64,000 nucleotides of DNA from Planctomycetota bacterium. GTDB taxonomy: Bacteria > Planctomycetota > UBA8742 > UBA2392. Below the pieces are notes generated by a model. It was not told the DNA's origin. It worked only from the letters and a program-made list of their open reading frames with translations, and made no database searches. Made by a program: the position numbers and the translations under genes. Where the stretch lies: NCBI GenBank assembly GCA_019636195.1, contig JAHBYA010000008.1, positions 1 through 64,000 on the forward strand, written 5' to 3'. Shown in pieces: positions 15,570 through 24,062 of the stretch (its first letter is position 1; each line of letters opens with the position of its first letter).

Positions 15570-15598
15570 GTGACGGTCCGAAACGGGATCGCTATACT
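15570..15598 (+). promoter_or_regulatory. Promoter of the beta-helix gene
   Basis: GTGACG (15570-15575), a 17-nt spacer and TATACT (15593-15598). The transcript would have a short leader with GGAG (15621-15624) 6 nt before ATG 15631. Confidence 0.6.
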
Positions 15599-15630
15599 CT
15601 TGCCGCCCACTTTGGGATCCGGAGACTTCC

Positions 15631-18048
15631 ATGCGTAAACGCGAGTCGTACTTCCGCAACCTTGACCGGTCGCGGGCGCTGCTTCTATCCATCCCGTTCG
15701 GCGTGGCTGCGTTTGCGGCCCAGAACCTGCACGCCGTTGACCACAACGTGACCGATCTTGCCACCCTGCGCACGGCCGTGAACGCGGTGAACGCCTCGAG
15801 TACCAACGACCGCATCCTGATTGCGGCCGGCACGATCACGCTTACCGGTGCCTCACTCGACAATGCCAACGCGTCGGGCGACCTGGACATCACCAAGCCC
15901 ACCGGCGACCTCGAAATCATCGGCGCGGGCACAACCACCACCATCCTCGATGGCGGAAGTGTGGACCGGGTGCTGCATCTGTTGACCGGCATCAGCGGCA
16001 CGATCACGTTGCGGAATCTGACCATCCGCAACGGCCTCGCCACGGACGACGGTGATACCGCCAACAGCGCTCTGGGCGGCGGCATCCTGCAGCAAGGCGG
16101 TACGCTGGTCCTTGAGGGCGTTCGGCTGTTCCAGAATACTGCCCGGGGCCAGAGTGGCGCTCCCGGTGCCGACGGTGTCTATGCCGTGCCCAATGGCGGA
16201 AGCGGCGGGGCAGCAGCCCCGGCCTCTGGTGGCGGCCTGTACGCGGGGGGCGGCGCCCGGACGATCACAAACTGCAACTTCACGTCCAATACGGCCGAAG
16301 GCGGTGCGGGTGGACTTGGCGGCGCGGGATATGCGGCCGGGACAAACGCCGGCGGTGTGGGCGGAAATGGCGGAAACGGCGGTGAGGCCGTCGGCGGAGC
16401 CCTGTACTCGACCGGCGGCATGCTTTCGCTCAGCGGCACGTATTTTGAGAGCAACCTCGCCCGTGGCGGTGTCGGCGGCGAAGGCGGCCTGGGCGGTACT
16501 TCGCTCAACGCGGCCGGGTTTGCCGGCGGCAACGGCGGCAGCGGCGGGCAGGCTTTCGGGGGTGCCATCTATTTCAACGGCGCGACGCCGCTGAGCATTG
16601 TCGAGTGCGATTTCGACAGCAATTGGGCCGATGGCGGGGACGGCGGCCTCGGTGGCACCTGCCAGACGGTGAGCAACAATGGTGGTCAAGGCGGCAATGG
16701 CGGCCATGGCGCGGCGGCGGGCGGGGGCTCGCTGCTCATTGTCGGCAACGGTGCCGGCATCGTGGATGGTGACATCCGAAGCAGCTACGCTTCCGGAGGC
16801 AACGGCGGTGCGGGTGGCGACGGCGGGGAAGCACCCAATGCGGGCGCACCCGGCCTTGGCGGCAACGGTGCCATGGGCAGCGGGGGCGCGATCCAGCTTA
16901 CGGTAGGCGGCTTGACCATCAATCGCACCGCAATCATTGATTGCATAGCCTCCGGCGGCAGCGGCGGCCAGGGCGGCAACGCCCGCATGGGCGCTGGTGC
17001 CGGATTTGGCGTAACAGGCGCGCATGGCGGCTTTTCAGACCAGGCGCGGGGCGGGGCAATTTCACACAACAGCACCGCTGCTCTGCAGATACAGAACTCG
17101 ACGATTGCGTACTGCGTTGCCCGTGGTGGAGCGGGTGGAAGCGGCGGCAACGGCTCGGGTGGCTTGACCAGCGCGGGTTTCGGCGGCCAGGGCCGATCCG
17201 GCTCGCAGGCTTGGGGCGGCGCCCTGTACCAGATCGTCGGTACCGCAGAATTCATCAACAGCACGATCGCGATGAATCAGGCGGTTGGTGGTGACGGCGG
17301 TACGGGCGGCAACGCGGGCAACACGCCGTCTGTCGGCGCGCCGGGCGGCGATGGCGGCAATGCCGGCACTGCCTTCGGCGGCGGCATCTCGCTTCCCGGA
17401 GGTACCCTTACGATCTCCAATTCCACACTGGCCAGCAACACTGCTGACGGCGGTACACCGGGCGCCGGCGGCGCAGGCGGCTTGGGCGCCCCGGCAGGCG
17501 CACCGGGTGCGACCGGCGCAGCTGCCGCGCCTGCAATCGGCGGCGGTGTTTACGTTGACTCGGGGGCGTTGACCGTCGTCAGCTCCATTGTGGCCAACAA
17601 TGGCGCGAGTACCGGGCCGGACCTCTTCTGTGTAGGCGCGAGCGTCACCAACAGCCTGATCGAAGACCCCACCGACGCGATCTTCACCGGCACGGACAAC
17701 CTTAACGGCGACCCGATGCTGGGCCCGTTGCAGAACAACGGCGGCCCGACCATCACCATGGCTATCGCCAGTAACAGCCCCGCGCGCAACACCGGCAGCA
17801 ACCCGCTGGCATTGACCACGGACCAGCGCGGCCGGGCCCGCGACGACGGCAACGGCGTTGACATGGGAGCGTACGAGCGCCACCCCAGCAGCGGCGGTGG
17901 CGGCGGCAAGGGCGGCGGCGACGACAGCACGTGCAGCGCCGATGCGGGACGTACGGGGCCGGGCTTGGCGGTCTTGCTCCTTTGCGGAGTCGGACTGATA
18001 GCGCGCCGCATTTGGCGGCGCCGATTCAGGCCATTTCGCGCAGGATGA
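15631..18048 (+). CDS. Giant Gly-rich secreted parallel beta-helix protein with C-terminal sorting signal
   Basis: 805 aa. A long signal region (RSRALLLSIPFGVAAFAAQN, about residues 13-32) is followed by a right-handed beta-helix of 'choice-of-anchor Q' type: TITLRNLTIRNG, then many coils of the form 'TNCNFTSNTAEGGAGG', 'INSTIAMNQAVGGDGG', 'SNSTLASNTADGG', and the closing DDGNGVDMGAYERH. Inter-coil turns are extended Gly/Ala/Asn-rich loops (GGxGGxGG). The C-terminus has a GGGGGKGGGDDSTCSAD linker with Cys, a hydrophobic helix (GLAVLLLCGVGLIA) and an Arg cluster (RRIWRRRFR). The last 23 bp overlap the convergent regulator. Likely surface-attached; ligand unknown. Confidence 0.85.
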   Translation: MRKRESYFRNLDRSRALLLSIPFGVAAFAAQNLHAVDHNVTDLATLRTAVNAVNASSTNDRILIAAGTITLTGASLDNANASGDLDITKPTGDLEIIGAGTTTTILDGGSVDRVLHLLTGISGTITLRNLTIRNGLATDDGDTANSALGGGILQQGGTLVLEGVRLFQNTARGQSGAPGADGVYAVPNGGSGGAAAPASGGGLYAGGGARTITNCNFTSNTAEGGAGGLGGAGYAAGTNAGGVGGNGGNGGEAVGGALYSTGGMLSLSGTYFESNLARGGVGGEGGLGGTSLNAAGFAGGNGGSGGQAFGGAIYFNGATPLSIVECDFDSNWADGGDGGLGGTCQTVSNNGGQGGNGGHGAAAGGGSLLIVGNGAGIVDGDIRSSYASGGNGGAGGDGGEAPNAGAPGLGGNGAMGSGGAIQLTVGGLTINRTAIIDCIASGGSGGQGGNARMGAGAGFGVTGAHGGFSDQARGGAISHNSTAALQIQNSTIAYCVARGGAGGSGGNGSGGLTSAGFGGQGRSGSQAWGGALYQIVGTAEFINSTIAMNQAVGGDGGTGGNAGNTPSVGAPGGDGGNAGTAFGGGISLPGGTLTISNSTLASNTADGGTPGAGGAGGLGAPAGAPGATGAAAAPAIGGGVYVDSGALTVVSSIVANNGASTGPDLFCVGASVTNSLIEDPTDAIFTGTDNLNGDPMLGPLQNNGGPTITMAIASNSPARNTGSNPLALTTDQRGRARDDGNGVDMGAYERHPSSGGGGGKGGGDDSTCSADAGRTGPGLAVLLLCGVGLIARRIWRRRFRPFRAG

Positions 18049-19477
18049 CGTAGCCCTTTGCGACCATGCCCGCCAGCCATTGCGCCGAGGACTCGTTGCC
18101 TTGCAGCATTGCAAGGTTCCGGTGATGCACAGCCATGGCGCCGAAGGGTGCTGTGGCGGCTGGGTCGATCTGTTGCAGGCAGGCTTGTGCGCGGGCCAGC
18201 GCGCTGAGGGCGCGGTTGCGTTTGCCGGCGATGCGCCACGCCTGCGTGAGATAGCCGGCCGCGACAAAAGCCCGCGGCGGCGTGCCTTGCGCAATGGCCT
18301 GCTCCAGCGCGTCGGTGCGTGGGGGGCTGCGCCGCGCGTGGGCCGACAGCAGGTTATCGATCTGGGCGTGCTGCACCGGGTTGGTTTGCGGAAACGACGG
18401 GTTGATCTGCACCGCGCGGGCCTTAAGCGCGCGCAACTCGTCGGGCTGGGCGCGCAGCAGGCAGGTGTCGGCCAGCAGCACGGCGATGGTCGGGGTAAGC
18501 GCCTTGCGCGCCAGCAGTTCAAGCGGCTGCTCGGTGCCCATGGCCAGCGCGAACGAGGCGCGGATCATTTCAACAATGCCGGGAGCGGTCGGGCCGGCGT
18601 CGGCGTGGGCGTACAGCGCCGAAGTCAGCGGCAGGCCGGCTTCAAGTTCGCCGCATTCAAGGCGGATCAGCCCCAGCAGGCCGCGCAGCAGGTGCCAGAT
18701 GCCGGGCTGCGCGCCGCGGCTTTGCGCGATGGCAAGCCCGGCCTGCGCAATGCCGATGGCTTCGCGCTTGAGGTTGTCTCCGTCCAGCGCGGCGACCAGG
18801 TTGAACACGTCGCGCAGAAACTGCTCGGCTGGCACGGCGGCGTCAGCCATGGCGGCGGTCACGTTGCGGCGCTGGATGCTGACGGCGAGCGCGCGGCGCC
18901 CGGTCACATAGGCGAAGTGGGCCGACTCGCGGTCAAAGCGGGCCTTGAGCGCGGGGTTCTGGCACAGGTGCATCACCTGCTGCGCGGCGGCGTACAGGTC
19001 CTGGGCGCGATCGAGCTGCCTTGCGTCCAGCGCCCGGCGCAATGAGCCGAGCAGGTCGTCGGCGACGGGGGCGATTTTCTCGTCCAGCGCGGCGCGCAAC
19101 TGGTCGTGGCGGCGGATGGCCTCGTTCAACTCGCGCAGGATGCGCAGGTGGTGCTTGCCGGCCAATGAGCCCAGCCGCATGCGGGTCACCGCGTTCATGG
19201 CATCGACGAGCTCAAGCATGTTGCGGCCGACCTCGGCGGTGCGCTGCGGCACGTCGGCCAGCATCGGCGCGCCTTCGCCGACGAGCAGCCACGAGGGGTT
19301 GACGCCCAGTTCACGGACCAGCGCGGCGCAGAACTCGGCGGGCACGCGTGCGCCCTGGCAGTAGCGGTTGACGCTGGACAGCGGCACGCCGGTGCGGCGC
19401 GCGACTTCAGACTGCGACAGTTCGTCGCACAGGCGGCGGATGCGTTCGTGCAGCAGCTTCCCGTCGGCGAGAGGCAG
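18026..19477 (-). CDS. XRE-type helix-turn-helix regulator with large C-terminal helical domain (probable CTG start)
   Basis: A GTG at 19387 would give 453 aa but begins inside the DNA-binding helix. Reading upstream in frame adds LLHERIRRLCDELSQSEVAR and RTGVP before PLSSVNRYCQGARVP, completing a Cro/XRE HTH; no ATG, GTG or TTG exists upstream before the in-frame TAA at 19532-19534. CTG 19477 has CGGAG 6 nt upstream and is my preferred start (483 aa). After the HTH (ELGVNPSWLLVGEGAPML) the roughly 400-residue remainder is Ala/Leu/Arg-rich and all-helical, TPR-like (e.g. EAIGIAQAGLAIAQSRGAQP). Ligand and targets unknown; convergent with the beta-helix gene. Confidence 0.7.
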   Translation of the reverse strand: MPLADGKLLHERIRRLCDELSQSEVARRTGVPLSSVNRYCQGARVPAEFCAALVRELGVNPSWLLVGEGAPMLADVPQRTAEVGRNMLELVDAMNAVTRMRLGSLAGKHHLRILRELNEAIRRHDQLRAALDEKIAPVADDLLGSLRRALDARQLDRAQDLYAAAQQVMHLCQNPALKARFDRESAHFAYVTGRRALAVSIQRRNVTAAMADAAVPAEQFLRDVFNLVAALDGDNLKREAIGIAQAGLAIAQSRGAQPGIWHLLRGLLGLIRLECGELEAGLPLTSALYAHADAGPTAPGIVEMIRASFALAMGTEQPLELLARKALTPTIAVLLADTCLLRAQPDELRALKARAVQINPSFPQTNPVQHAQIDNLLSAHARRSPPRTDALEQAIAQGTPPRAFVAAGYLTQAWRIAGKRNRALSALARAQACLQQIDPAATAPFGAMAVHHRNLAMLQGNESSAQWLAGMVAKGYVILREMA

Positions 19478-19610
19478 GTTTGTCTCCGTTCGCAGCTCAT
19501 CCCGGACTCGGGAGGCTTTTCCAGCATAGCTTTATTTGTCACTCCCGGATACGGGTACAATGACCGCGGAGGACAATTGCGGCACCGCCGCGCACACACG
19601 GAGACCAGAC

Positions 19611-20951
19611 ATGATTCGATGCATCCCATTGTTGTTTGTGGCGGCTGTGCTGGCCTGCCAGGCCGCCGACGCGCAGAGCTACAGCGTGACGACCAGCCGG
19701 CTCACTAGCTACCCGTACCTGGCGCAGGGCACGACCCTGGCGCTGGGCGACGACGCGATCAGCCCGGCGATCAGCCCCACGGGCTTTTCGTTCAACTATT
19801 TCGGCACGGCCTACACCAGCTTTCGCGTGGGCAGCAACGGCTACCTGGTGATGGGCGGCAGCGGCACGACGACTGCTGCCGTGCCGGACCATGCGGTTTC
19901 GCCGGGCCTGTACATCGCGCCGTTCTGGACCGACCTGATGCCGCACACCGGCTCGGCGGTGGTCAAGTGGCATTACGAAAACAGCGTGCTGAGCGTTGAG
20001 TGGCGCGACGTGCTGCAGCGCAACATCACGCCCGGCATCTACAACTACGGCGTGACAATGTTGGTTGAGCTGGACACTTCGGGCGGCAAGATCACCTTCC
20101 GGTATGGCGACCCGCAAAGCGGCGTGCAGACCCTGGGCGCGACCAGCAGCCACAACCACTGCGTCGCGATCTCAAGCGCGATCAACCCGAACCAGGAGAT
20201 CATCATCGGCGAGCTTTCCGGGGCGATCAGCAGCGCCGGCCAGGTCACGAGCTATCCTTCGCTGTGCGAGATCATGTTTACGCCCGTCCCGACCACGCCC
20301 CCGCCGGGCGGCCTGCCCCCCTTCATCACCAGTACGCCCGTCACCACCGCGACCGCGGGCCAGCTTTACACCTACACCCTGACCGCCACCGGCGTGCCGG
20401 CCCCCACCTTTCAGGCAGGCTTTACGCTGCCCGGCTGGCTGAGCCTGGTGGGCGACACGCTGTCGGGCACGCCCAACGCGGGCGACATCGGCGTGCACAG
20501 CGTGGTGGTGTCGGCTGTGAACGCGGCGGGCAGCCACGACCAGAACTTTGACATCACCGTCAGCGCCGCCACCGTGGCGCCGCAGATCACGAGCAGCGCG
20601 CCGCTCAGCGTCGTGGCGGGCAACCTGTACAGCTACACCATCACCGCTACCGGCACACCCGCGCCGGCGTTGTCTGCAGCCGGCCTGCCCCCCTGGCTCA
20701 GCCTTGCCGGCAACGTGCTGTCGGGCGTGCCGGGCGCGAGCGACACCGGCACGGCGGGGCCGATCACGGTCTCAGCCGTCAACTCTGCGGGCACGGACAC
20801 GCAGGTGTTTTCGGTGACTGTCGCGGCAACCGGCGGCAGCGGCGGCGGCACGGGCGGCGGAAGCGGCGGCGGCGGATGCATTGCGGTCGGCGGCAGTGTG
20901 CTGCTGCCGCTGCTGCTGCCGTTGCTGGCCTGGCGCCGGCGACGCAAGTAG
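19611..20951 (+). CDS. Secreted protein with two putative Ig (He_PIG-like) repeats and C-terminal sorting signal
   Basis: 446 aa from ATG 19611 (GGAG 7 nt upstream; the frame is open to 19536 but that region is promoter-like). Signal peptide IRCIPLLFVAAVLACQAADA. Residues about 25-220 form a beta-rich domain (SPTGFSFNYFGTAYTSFRVG, GLYIAPFWTDLMPHTG). Two tandem cadherin-like 'putative Ig' repeats follow: ITSTPVTTATAGQLYTYTLT and ITSSAPLSVVAGNLYSYTIT, each with (L/P)PxWLSLxGxxLSGxPxAxDxG. C-terminus: GGSGGGTGGGSGGGGC, leucine helix, WRRRRK. A strong bidirectional terminator follows. Confidence 0.85.
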   Translation: MIRCIPLLFVAAVLACQAADAQSYSVTTSRLTSYPYLAQGTTLALGDDAISPAISPTGFSFNYFGTAYTSFRVGSNGYLVMGGSGTTTAAVPDHAVSPGLYIAPFWTDLMPHTGSAVVKWHYENSVLSVEWRDVLQRNITPGIYNYGVTMLVELDTSGGKITFRYGDPQSGVQTLGATSSHNHCVAISSAINPNQEIIIGELSGAISSAGQVTSYPSLCEIMFTPVPTTPPPGGLPPFITSTPVTTATAGQLYTYTLTATGVPAPTFQAGFTLPGWLSLVGDTLSGTPNAGDIGVHSVVVSAVNAAGSHDQNFDITVSAATVAPQITSSAPLSVVAGNLYSYTITATGTPAPALSAAGLPPWLSLAGNVLSGVPGASDTGTAGPITVSAVNSAGTDTQVFSVTVAATGGSGGGTGGGSGGGGCIAVGGSVLLPLLLPLLAWRRRRK

Positions 20952-20963
20952 CGGCGGGCGCAG

Positions 20964-21002
20964 AACAAGGGCGGCCATCAGGCCGCCCTTGTTGCGTTTT
21001 TC
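20964..21002. terminator. Bidirectional intrinsic terminator
   Basis: Perfect 13-bp arms (20964-20976 and 20981-20993; core AAGGGCGGCC/GGCCGCCCTT) with an ATCA loop, then GCGTTTTT. It sits between converging genes and would terminate both. Confidence 0.9.
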
Positions 21003-21010
21003 GTGCCGCG

Positions 21011-22573
21011 CTAGCGGTTGGTGAAGCGCGGTTTGGGCTCGACTTTGGCGGCCTCGGGCTCGTTGCTGTCGGGGTTTTCCTGGGCGATCAGCAGCACGCC
21101 TTCTTTGCTGCACCGGAACTCGCCGGTGTTCTTGCCCGTCTCGGTCAGTTGCAGTTCGCGACTGACGCCGCCCAGTGTCAGCTTGACGGTGACGGTGTCC
21201 ACGCGGTCCGGGTTGCGGTCTTTGTCCAGCTTCAGCACGATCCATACCCGGCCGCCCGCCTCGCCGCTGACAATCCGGTTCAGCACCACTGCGCTGATCG
21301 GGTTGAAATCCTTGTCGCAGAAGTGCAGGCCGGGCGTGACCACCAGCTGCTTGGCTTCAACTTTCAGTGTGCCGACCGGCCCGCTGGGGCGCGGCGCGGG
21401 CTTGCCGGGCTCGATGCTGCCTGCCCCCGCCGGCGCAGCCGTGGGCGCCGCCGCGGGCGCTGGCTTGGCGCTCGCGTCCTGACCGCCGCCCGCGGGCGCA
21501 GCCTGGCCGCCCGGCGCGCCCACTGCCGGGGCGGGTTGCGCGGGACCGGCTGGGCGCTGTGCGCCGCCGGGTGATGAGGGCGTCACAGAAGGCGATGCCG
21601 GCTGGCTTTCGTTGCGGCGATTGGCGCGGTTCTGGCGCGCGGGGGCGTTGCGGCCCTGTCCCTGCGCCGAAGGCGGAACACCGCCGCCGCCGGTGGGCCC
21701 GCTGGTGGAAGGGCTGGGCTGCGACGTGGTGGGCGGCGGCTGGGTGGGGATGTCGTTTTTGCCCTCGATGGTGGTCTTGGCGGTGAATGCGTTGACGACC
21801 AGCGCCGACTGGTTGGCCAGCGCCGCGCCGCCGACTTCACAGGCCAGGTCGCCCATGATGCCGCCGGCTGCGCTGAACAGTGCGGTCATGTACTTTATGT
21901 TGGCCACGCGCACGGTCACGTCGTCCTGGCCGGGGTTGCCGATGCTGAACGTGAACACGCTGTTGCCGGTGCCCAGCGCGGGCGAGTTGATGTCACCCTT
22001 GTCCGTGGTCGCAACGGGCGCTTCCACAAAGGTGGTGCCGGTGGGCGCGGTGATACTGACAGCGCCGGAGATCTTGCCGCTGATCAGGATGGCGCCCGCG
22101 GTTTGCGGCTCGGTGACATTGACGCGCACCAGCCGCACTTCCTCGACAGCCAGCTTGGCGGCGCTGCCGCTGACGGGCTGCGGGCCGGTGACGCCCAGTG
22201 TGCCGCGCAGGGTTTTGAGCACGCTGCTGCCGTTGACGCCGTACAGTTCGACGCGCACTTCAATGGTGCCGAATGCGCTTTCGCCGATGTTCACGCGGCA
22301 TTCGGCCTCGTTCTGGTTGAGCACGACGAAACTTCCGGGCACGAGTTCGGCGCCGGCGCTGAGCTTGACCTGCGGCAGCTTGGCGCTGCTGGTGGTGAAC
22401 CCGGCGGCGGTTGTCGTGGCAAACCGGATTGCGGCGTTGCGCGCGCCGCTGGGCAGGTTGCCCGGCTCAATGATGAACGATTCCTTGGCGGCGCTGGGTT
22501 GCGGCGCCGACTGGGCGGCAAGGCCGCAGGCGCCGGCAAGCAGCAGCAGCAGGGCCAATCGTGTGGTTGCCAT
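21011..22573 (-). CDS. Secreted beta-sandwich protein with long Pro/Ala/Gln linker
   Basis: 520 aa, start ATG 22573 with AGGAG 6 nt upstream. Signal peptide ATTRLALLLLLAGACGLAAQ. The N-terminal roughly 235 residues look like one or two cohesin/CARDB-like beta-sandwiches (SFVVLNQNEAECRVNIGESA, FTFSIGNPGQDDVTVRVANI). Residues about 265-385 are low-complexity Pro/Ala/Gly/Gln. A C-terminal beta domain (PVGTLKVEAKQLVVTPGLHF, WIVLKLDKDRNPDRVDTVTV, ELQLTETGKNTGEF) recalls repeats in surface adhesion proteins. No sorting helix at the C-terminus, so probably free or periplasmic. Function unknown. Confidence 0.75.
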   Translation of the reverse strand: MATTRLALLLLLAGACGLAAQSAPQPSAAKESFIIEPGNLPSGARNAAIRFATTTAAGFTTSSAKLPQVKLSAGAELVPGSFVVLNQNEAECRVNIGESAFGTIEVRVELYGVNGSSVLKTLRGTLGVTGPQPVSGSAAKLAVEEVRLVRVNVTEPQTAGAILISGKISGAVSITAPTGTTFVEAPVATTDKGDINSPALGTGNSVFTFSIGNPGQDDVTVRVANIKYMTALFSAAGGIMGDLACEVGGAALANQSALVVNAFTAKTTIEGKNDIPTQPPPTTSQPSPSTSGPTGGGGVPPSAQGQGRNAPARQNRANRRNESQPASPSVTPSSPGGAQRPAGPAQPAPAVGAPGGQAAPAGGGQDASAKPAPAAAPTAAPAGAGSIEPGKPAPRPSGPVGTLKVEAKQLVVTPGLHFCDKDFNPISAVVLNRIVSGEAGGRVWIVLKLDKDRNPDRVDTVTVKLTLGGVSRELQLTETGKNTGEFRCSKEGVLLIAQENPDSNEPEAAKVEPKPRFTNR

Positions 22574-22613
22574 GGTTGCTCCTTGGTCTGACCGGACTCA
22601 ACGCTGACCGCAC

Positions 22614-24050
22614 TCACTCCGCGCGCATGGGTTGTTCGCTTGTGTCGTCCTGCATGTCGCCCTGCGCTTCGGGCTCGTCGCGGTCGGGCAGTTTCTCCGT
22701 GCCGCGCACCAAGCCGGTCTGTCGTTGCCCCTTGCGCCGGGCGGACTGCTCTGCCTCAGCGGCTTGTTCCGCCTCGTGCTCGGAGAGCACCCGGATGCGC
22801 ACGCGGCGCACGCGGTGGCTCCTCACGCGCGAAGCGGTGATCTCCAGCCCATGATACGTTACAGTGTCGCCTTCCGACGGGATATTCCCGAATGCCCGCA
22901 GGGCCAGCCCGGCGGCTGTGTCAAAACTGTCCACCACTTCCTGGGGCAGCGTGATGCCCAGCTGCGCCAGCAGGCGCTCATCGGTGACGCGGCCATCGAC
23001 TTCCCACGTGTCTTCCGAGACGCGCTCAATCGGCGTTTCGACCACGTCGTACTCGTCGTCGATGCGCCCGACCAGCATCTCGACCACGTCCTCGAGCGTG
23101 ATCAGCCCGGCTGTGCCGCCGTACTCGTCCAGCACGATCGCCATGTGGGTGCGGCTTTCGCGCATTTTCGTCAGCAGGTCGCCGATGAACATAGAGCCGG
23201 TCACGAACAGCGGCTTGTGCAGGTAGTTCGCGGGGTCAAAGCCCTTGCCGCGGCCGGGGTCGTGCCGGAAGAACTCTTTGAAATTCAGTATGCCCACAAT
23301 GTCGTCCAGGTCGCCCGCGTACATGGGGATACGCGTGAACGCGGTCTTCTGGAAAAACGCCCGAATCTCTTCCAGCGGCGCTTTCACGTCCAACGCCTGG
23401 ATGTCGGTGCGCGGGCACATGATCTCGCGCACGCGGGTGTCGTTCAGCTGGCTGGCGCGCTGGATCAGCTTTTGCTCCATGGGGTCGATCACGCCGGCCT
23501 GCGCCGACAGGCTGGCCATGGCGTGGATTTCATGGACATCAAAGATGTTCTGCTTGCCCGGGTCTTCGCCCATCACGCGCAGCGCCGCGTTGCTGAGCCC
23601 GTCCAACAGGAACGTCACCGGCCGCGTCACGAACATCAGTCCGGCGACGGGCCACGCCGAAGCCAGCGCCCAGCGCTCACGCATCGAGACCGCGATCGAC
23701 TTGGGCAGCACTTCGCCGAACACCAGCAGGAACACCACCGCCATTACCGAGGCCACGATCGGCCCGGCCCACGGCGGAAGCAGCGTGCCGCCCGCGAACA
23801 TCGCTGAAAACACGACCGTCGCGTACACAGCCAGCACGGTGTTGACGATGTTGTTGCCCACCAGCAGCGCGGCGATCACGCGGCCGCGTTTTTCCAGCAT
23901 GCGCTTCAGCAGCGCGGCGCGGGTGCTGCCGGCGTCAGCAAGGCGGGCGAGGGTGGCGTCAGAGACGGCGGTAAGCGCAGTTTCTGTGCCGGAAAACGCC
24001 CCGGACAGGGCGAACAGGATGATGAAGATGAGTATGGATAAGGGGTCCAC
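22614..24050 (-). CDS. CNNM/CorC (HlyC)-family membrane protein with CBS pair
   Basis: 478 aa. DUF21/CNNM transmembrane domain at residues 1-190 (ILIFIILFALSGAFSGTETA, LLVGNNIVNTVLAVYATVVF, VFLLVFGEVLPKSIAV), then tandem CBS domains about 205-330 (REIMCPRTDIQALDVKAPLE; MAIVLDEYGGTAGLITLEDV) and a CorC_HlyC domain about 345-430 (DTWEVDGRVTDERLLAQLGI). The charged tail is Glu/Ala/Arg-rich. The family is linked to Mg2+/Co2+ efflux and ion homeostasis. The GTG start lies 12 nt after the stop of the FHA-kinase gene, implying one transcript and possibly kinase control of ion transport. Confidence 0.9.
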   Translation of the reverse strand: MDPLSILIFIILFALSGAFSGTETALTAVSDATLARLADAGSTRAALLKRMLEKRGRVIAALLVGNNIVNTVLAVYATVVFSAMFAGGTLLPPWAGPIVASVMAVVFLLVFGEVLPKSIAVSMRERWALASAWPVAGLMFVTRPVTFLLDGLSNAALRVMGEDPGKQNIFDVHEIHAMASLSAQAGVIDPMEQKLIQRASQLNDTRVREIMCPRTDIQALDVKAPLEEIRAFFQKTAFTRIPMYAGDLDDIVGILNFKEFFRHDPGRGKGFDPANYLHKPLFVTGSMFIGDLLTKMRESRTHMAIVLDEYGGTAGLITLEDVVEMLVGRIDDEYDVVETPIERVSEDTWEVDGRVTDERLLAQLGITLPQEVVDSFDTAAGLALRAFGNIPSEGDTVTYHGLEITASRVRSHRVRRVRIRVLSEHEAEQAAEAEQSARRKGQRQTGLVRGTEKLPDRDEPEAQGDMQDDTSEQPMRAE

Positions 24051-24062
24051 GGCGCTGAACGC

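Noticed and set aside
15334..15573. A 79-aa open frame between lysC and the beta-helix gene
   Set aside because: No RBS, and it runs into the GTGACG-TATACT promoter region of the next gene.
16180..17560. GGCGG-type repeats considered as a CRISPR array or minisatellite
   Set aside because: They are in frame, encode Gly-rich loops of one protein and have no constant repeat/spacer structure.
19536..19561. TTGTCA...TACAAT as a promoter for the Ig-repeat gene
   Set aside because: The spacer is only 14 nt; kept out of the feature list, although a weak promoter there is possible.
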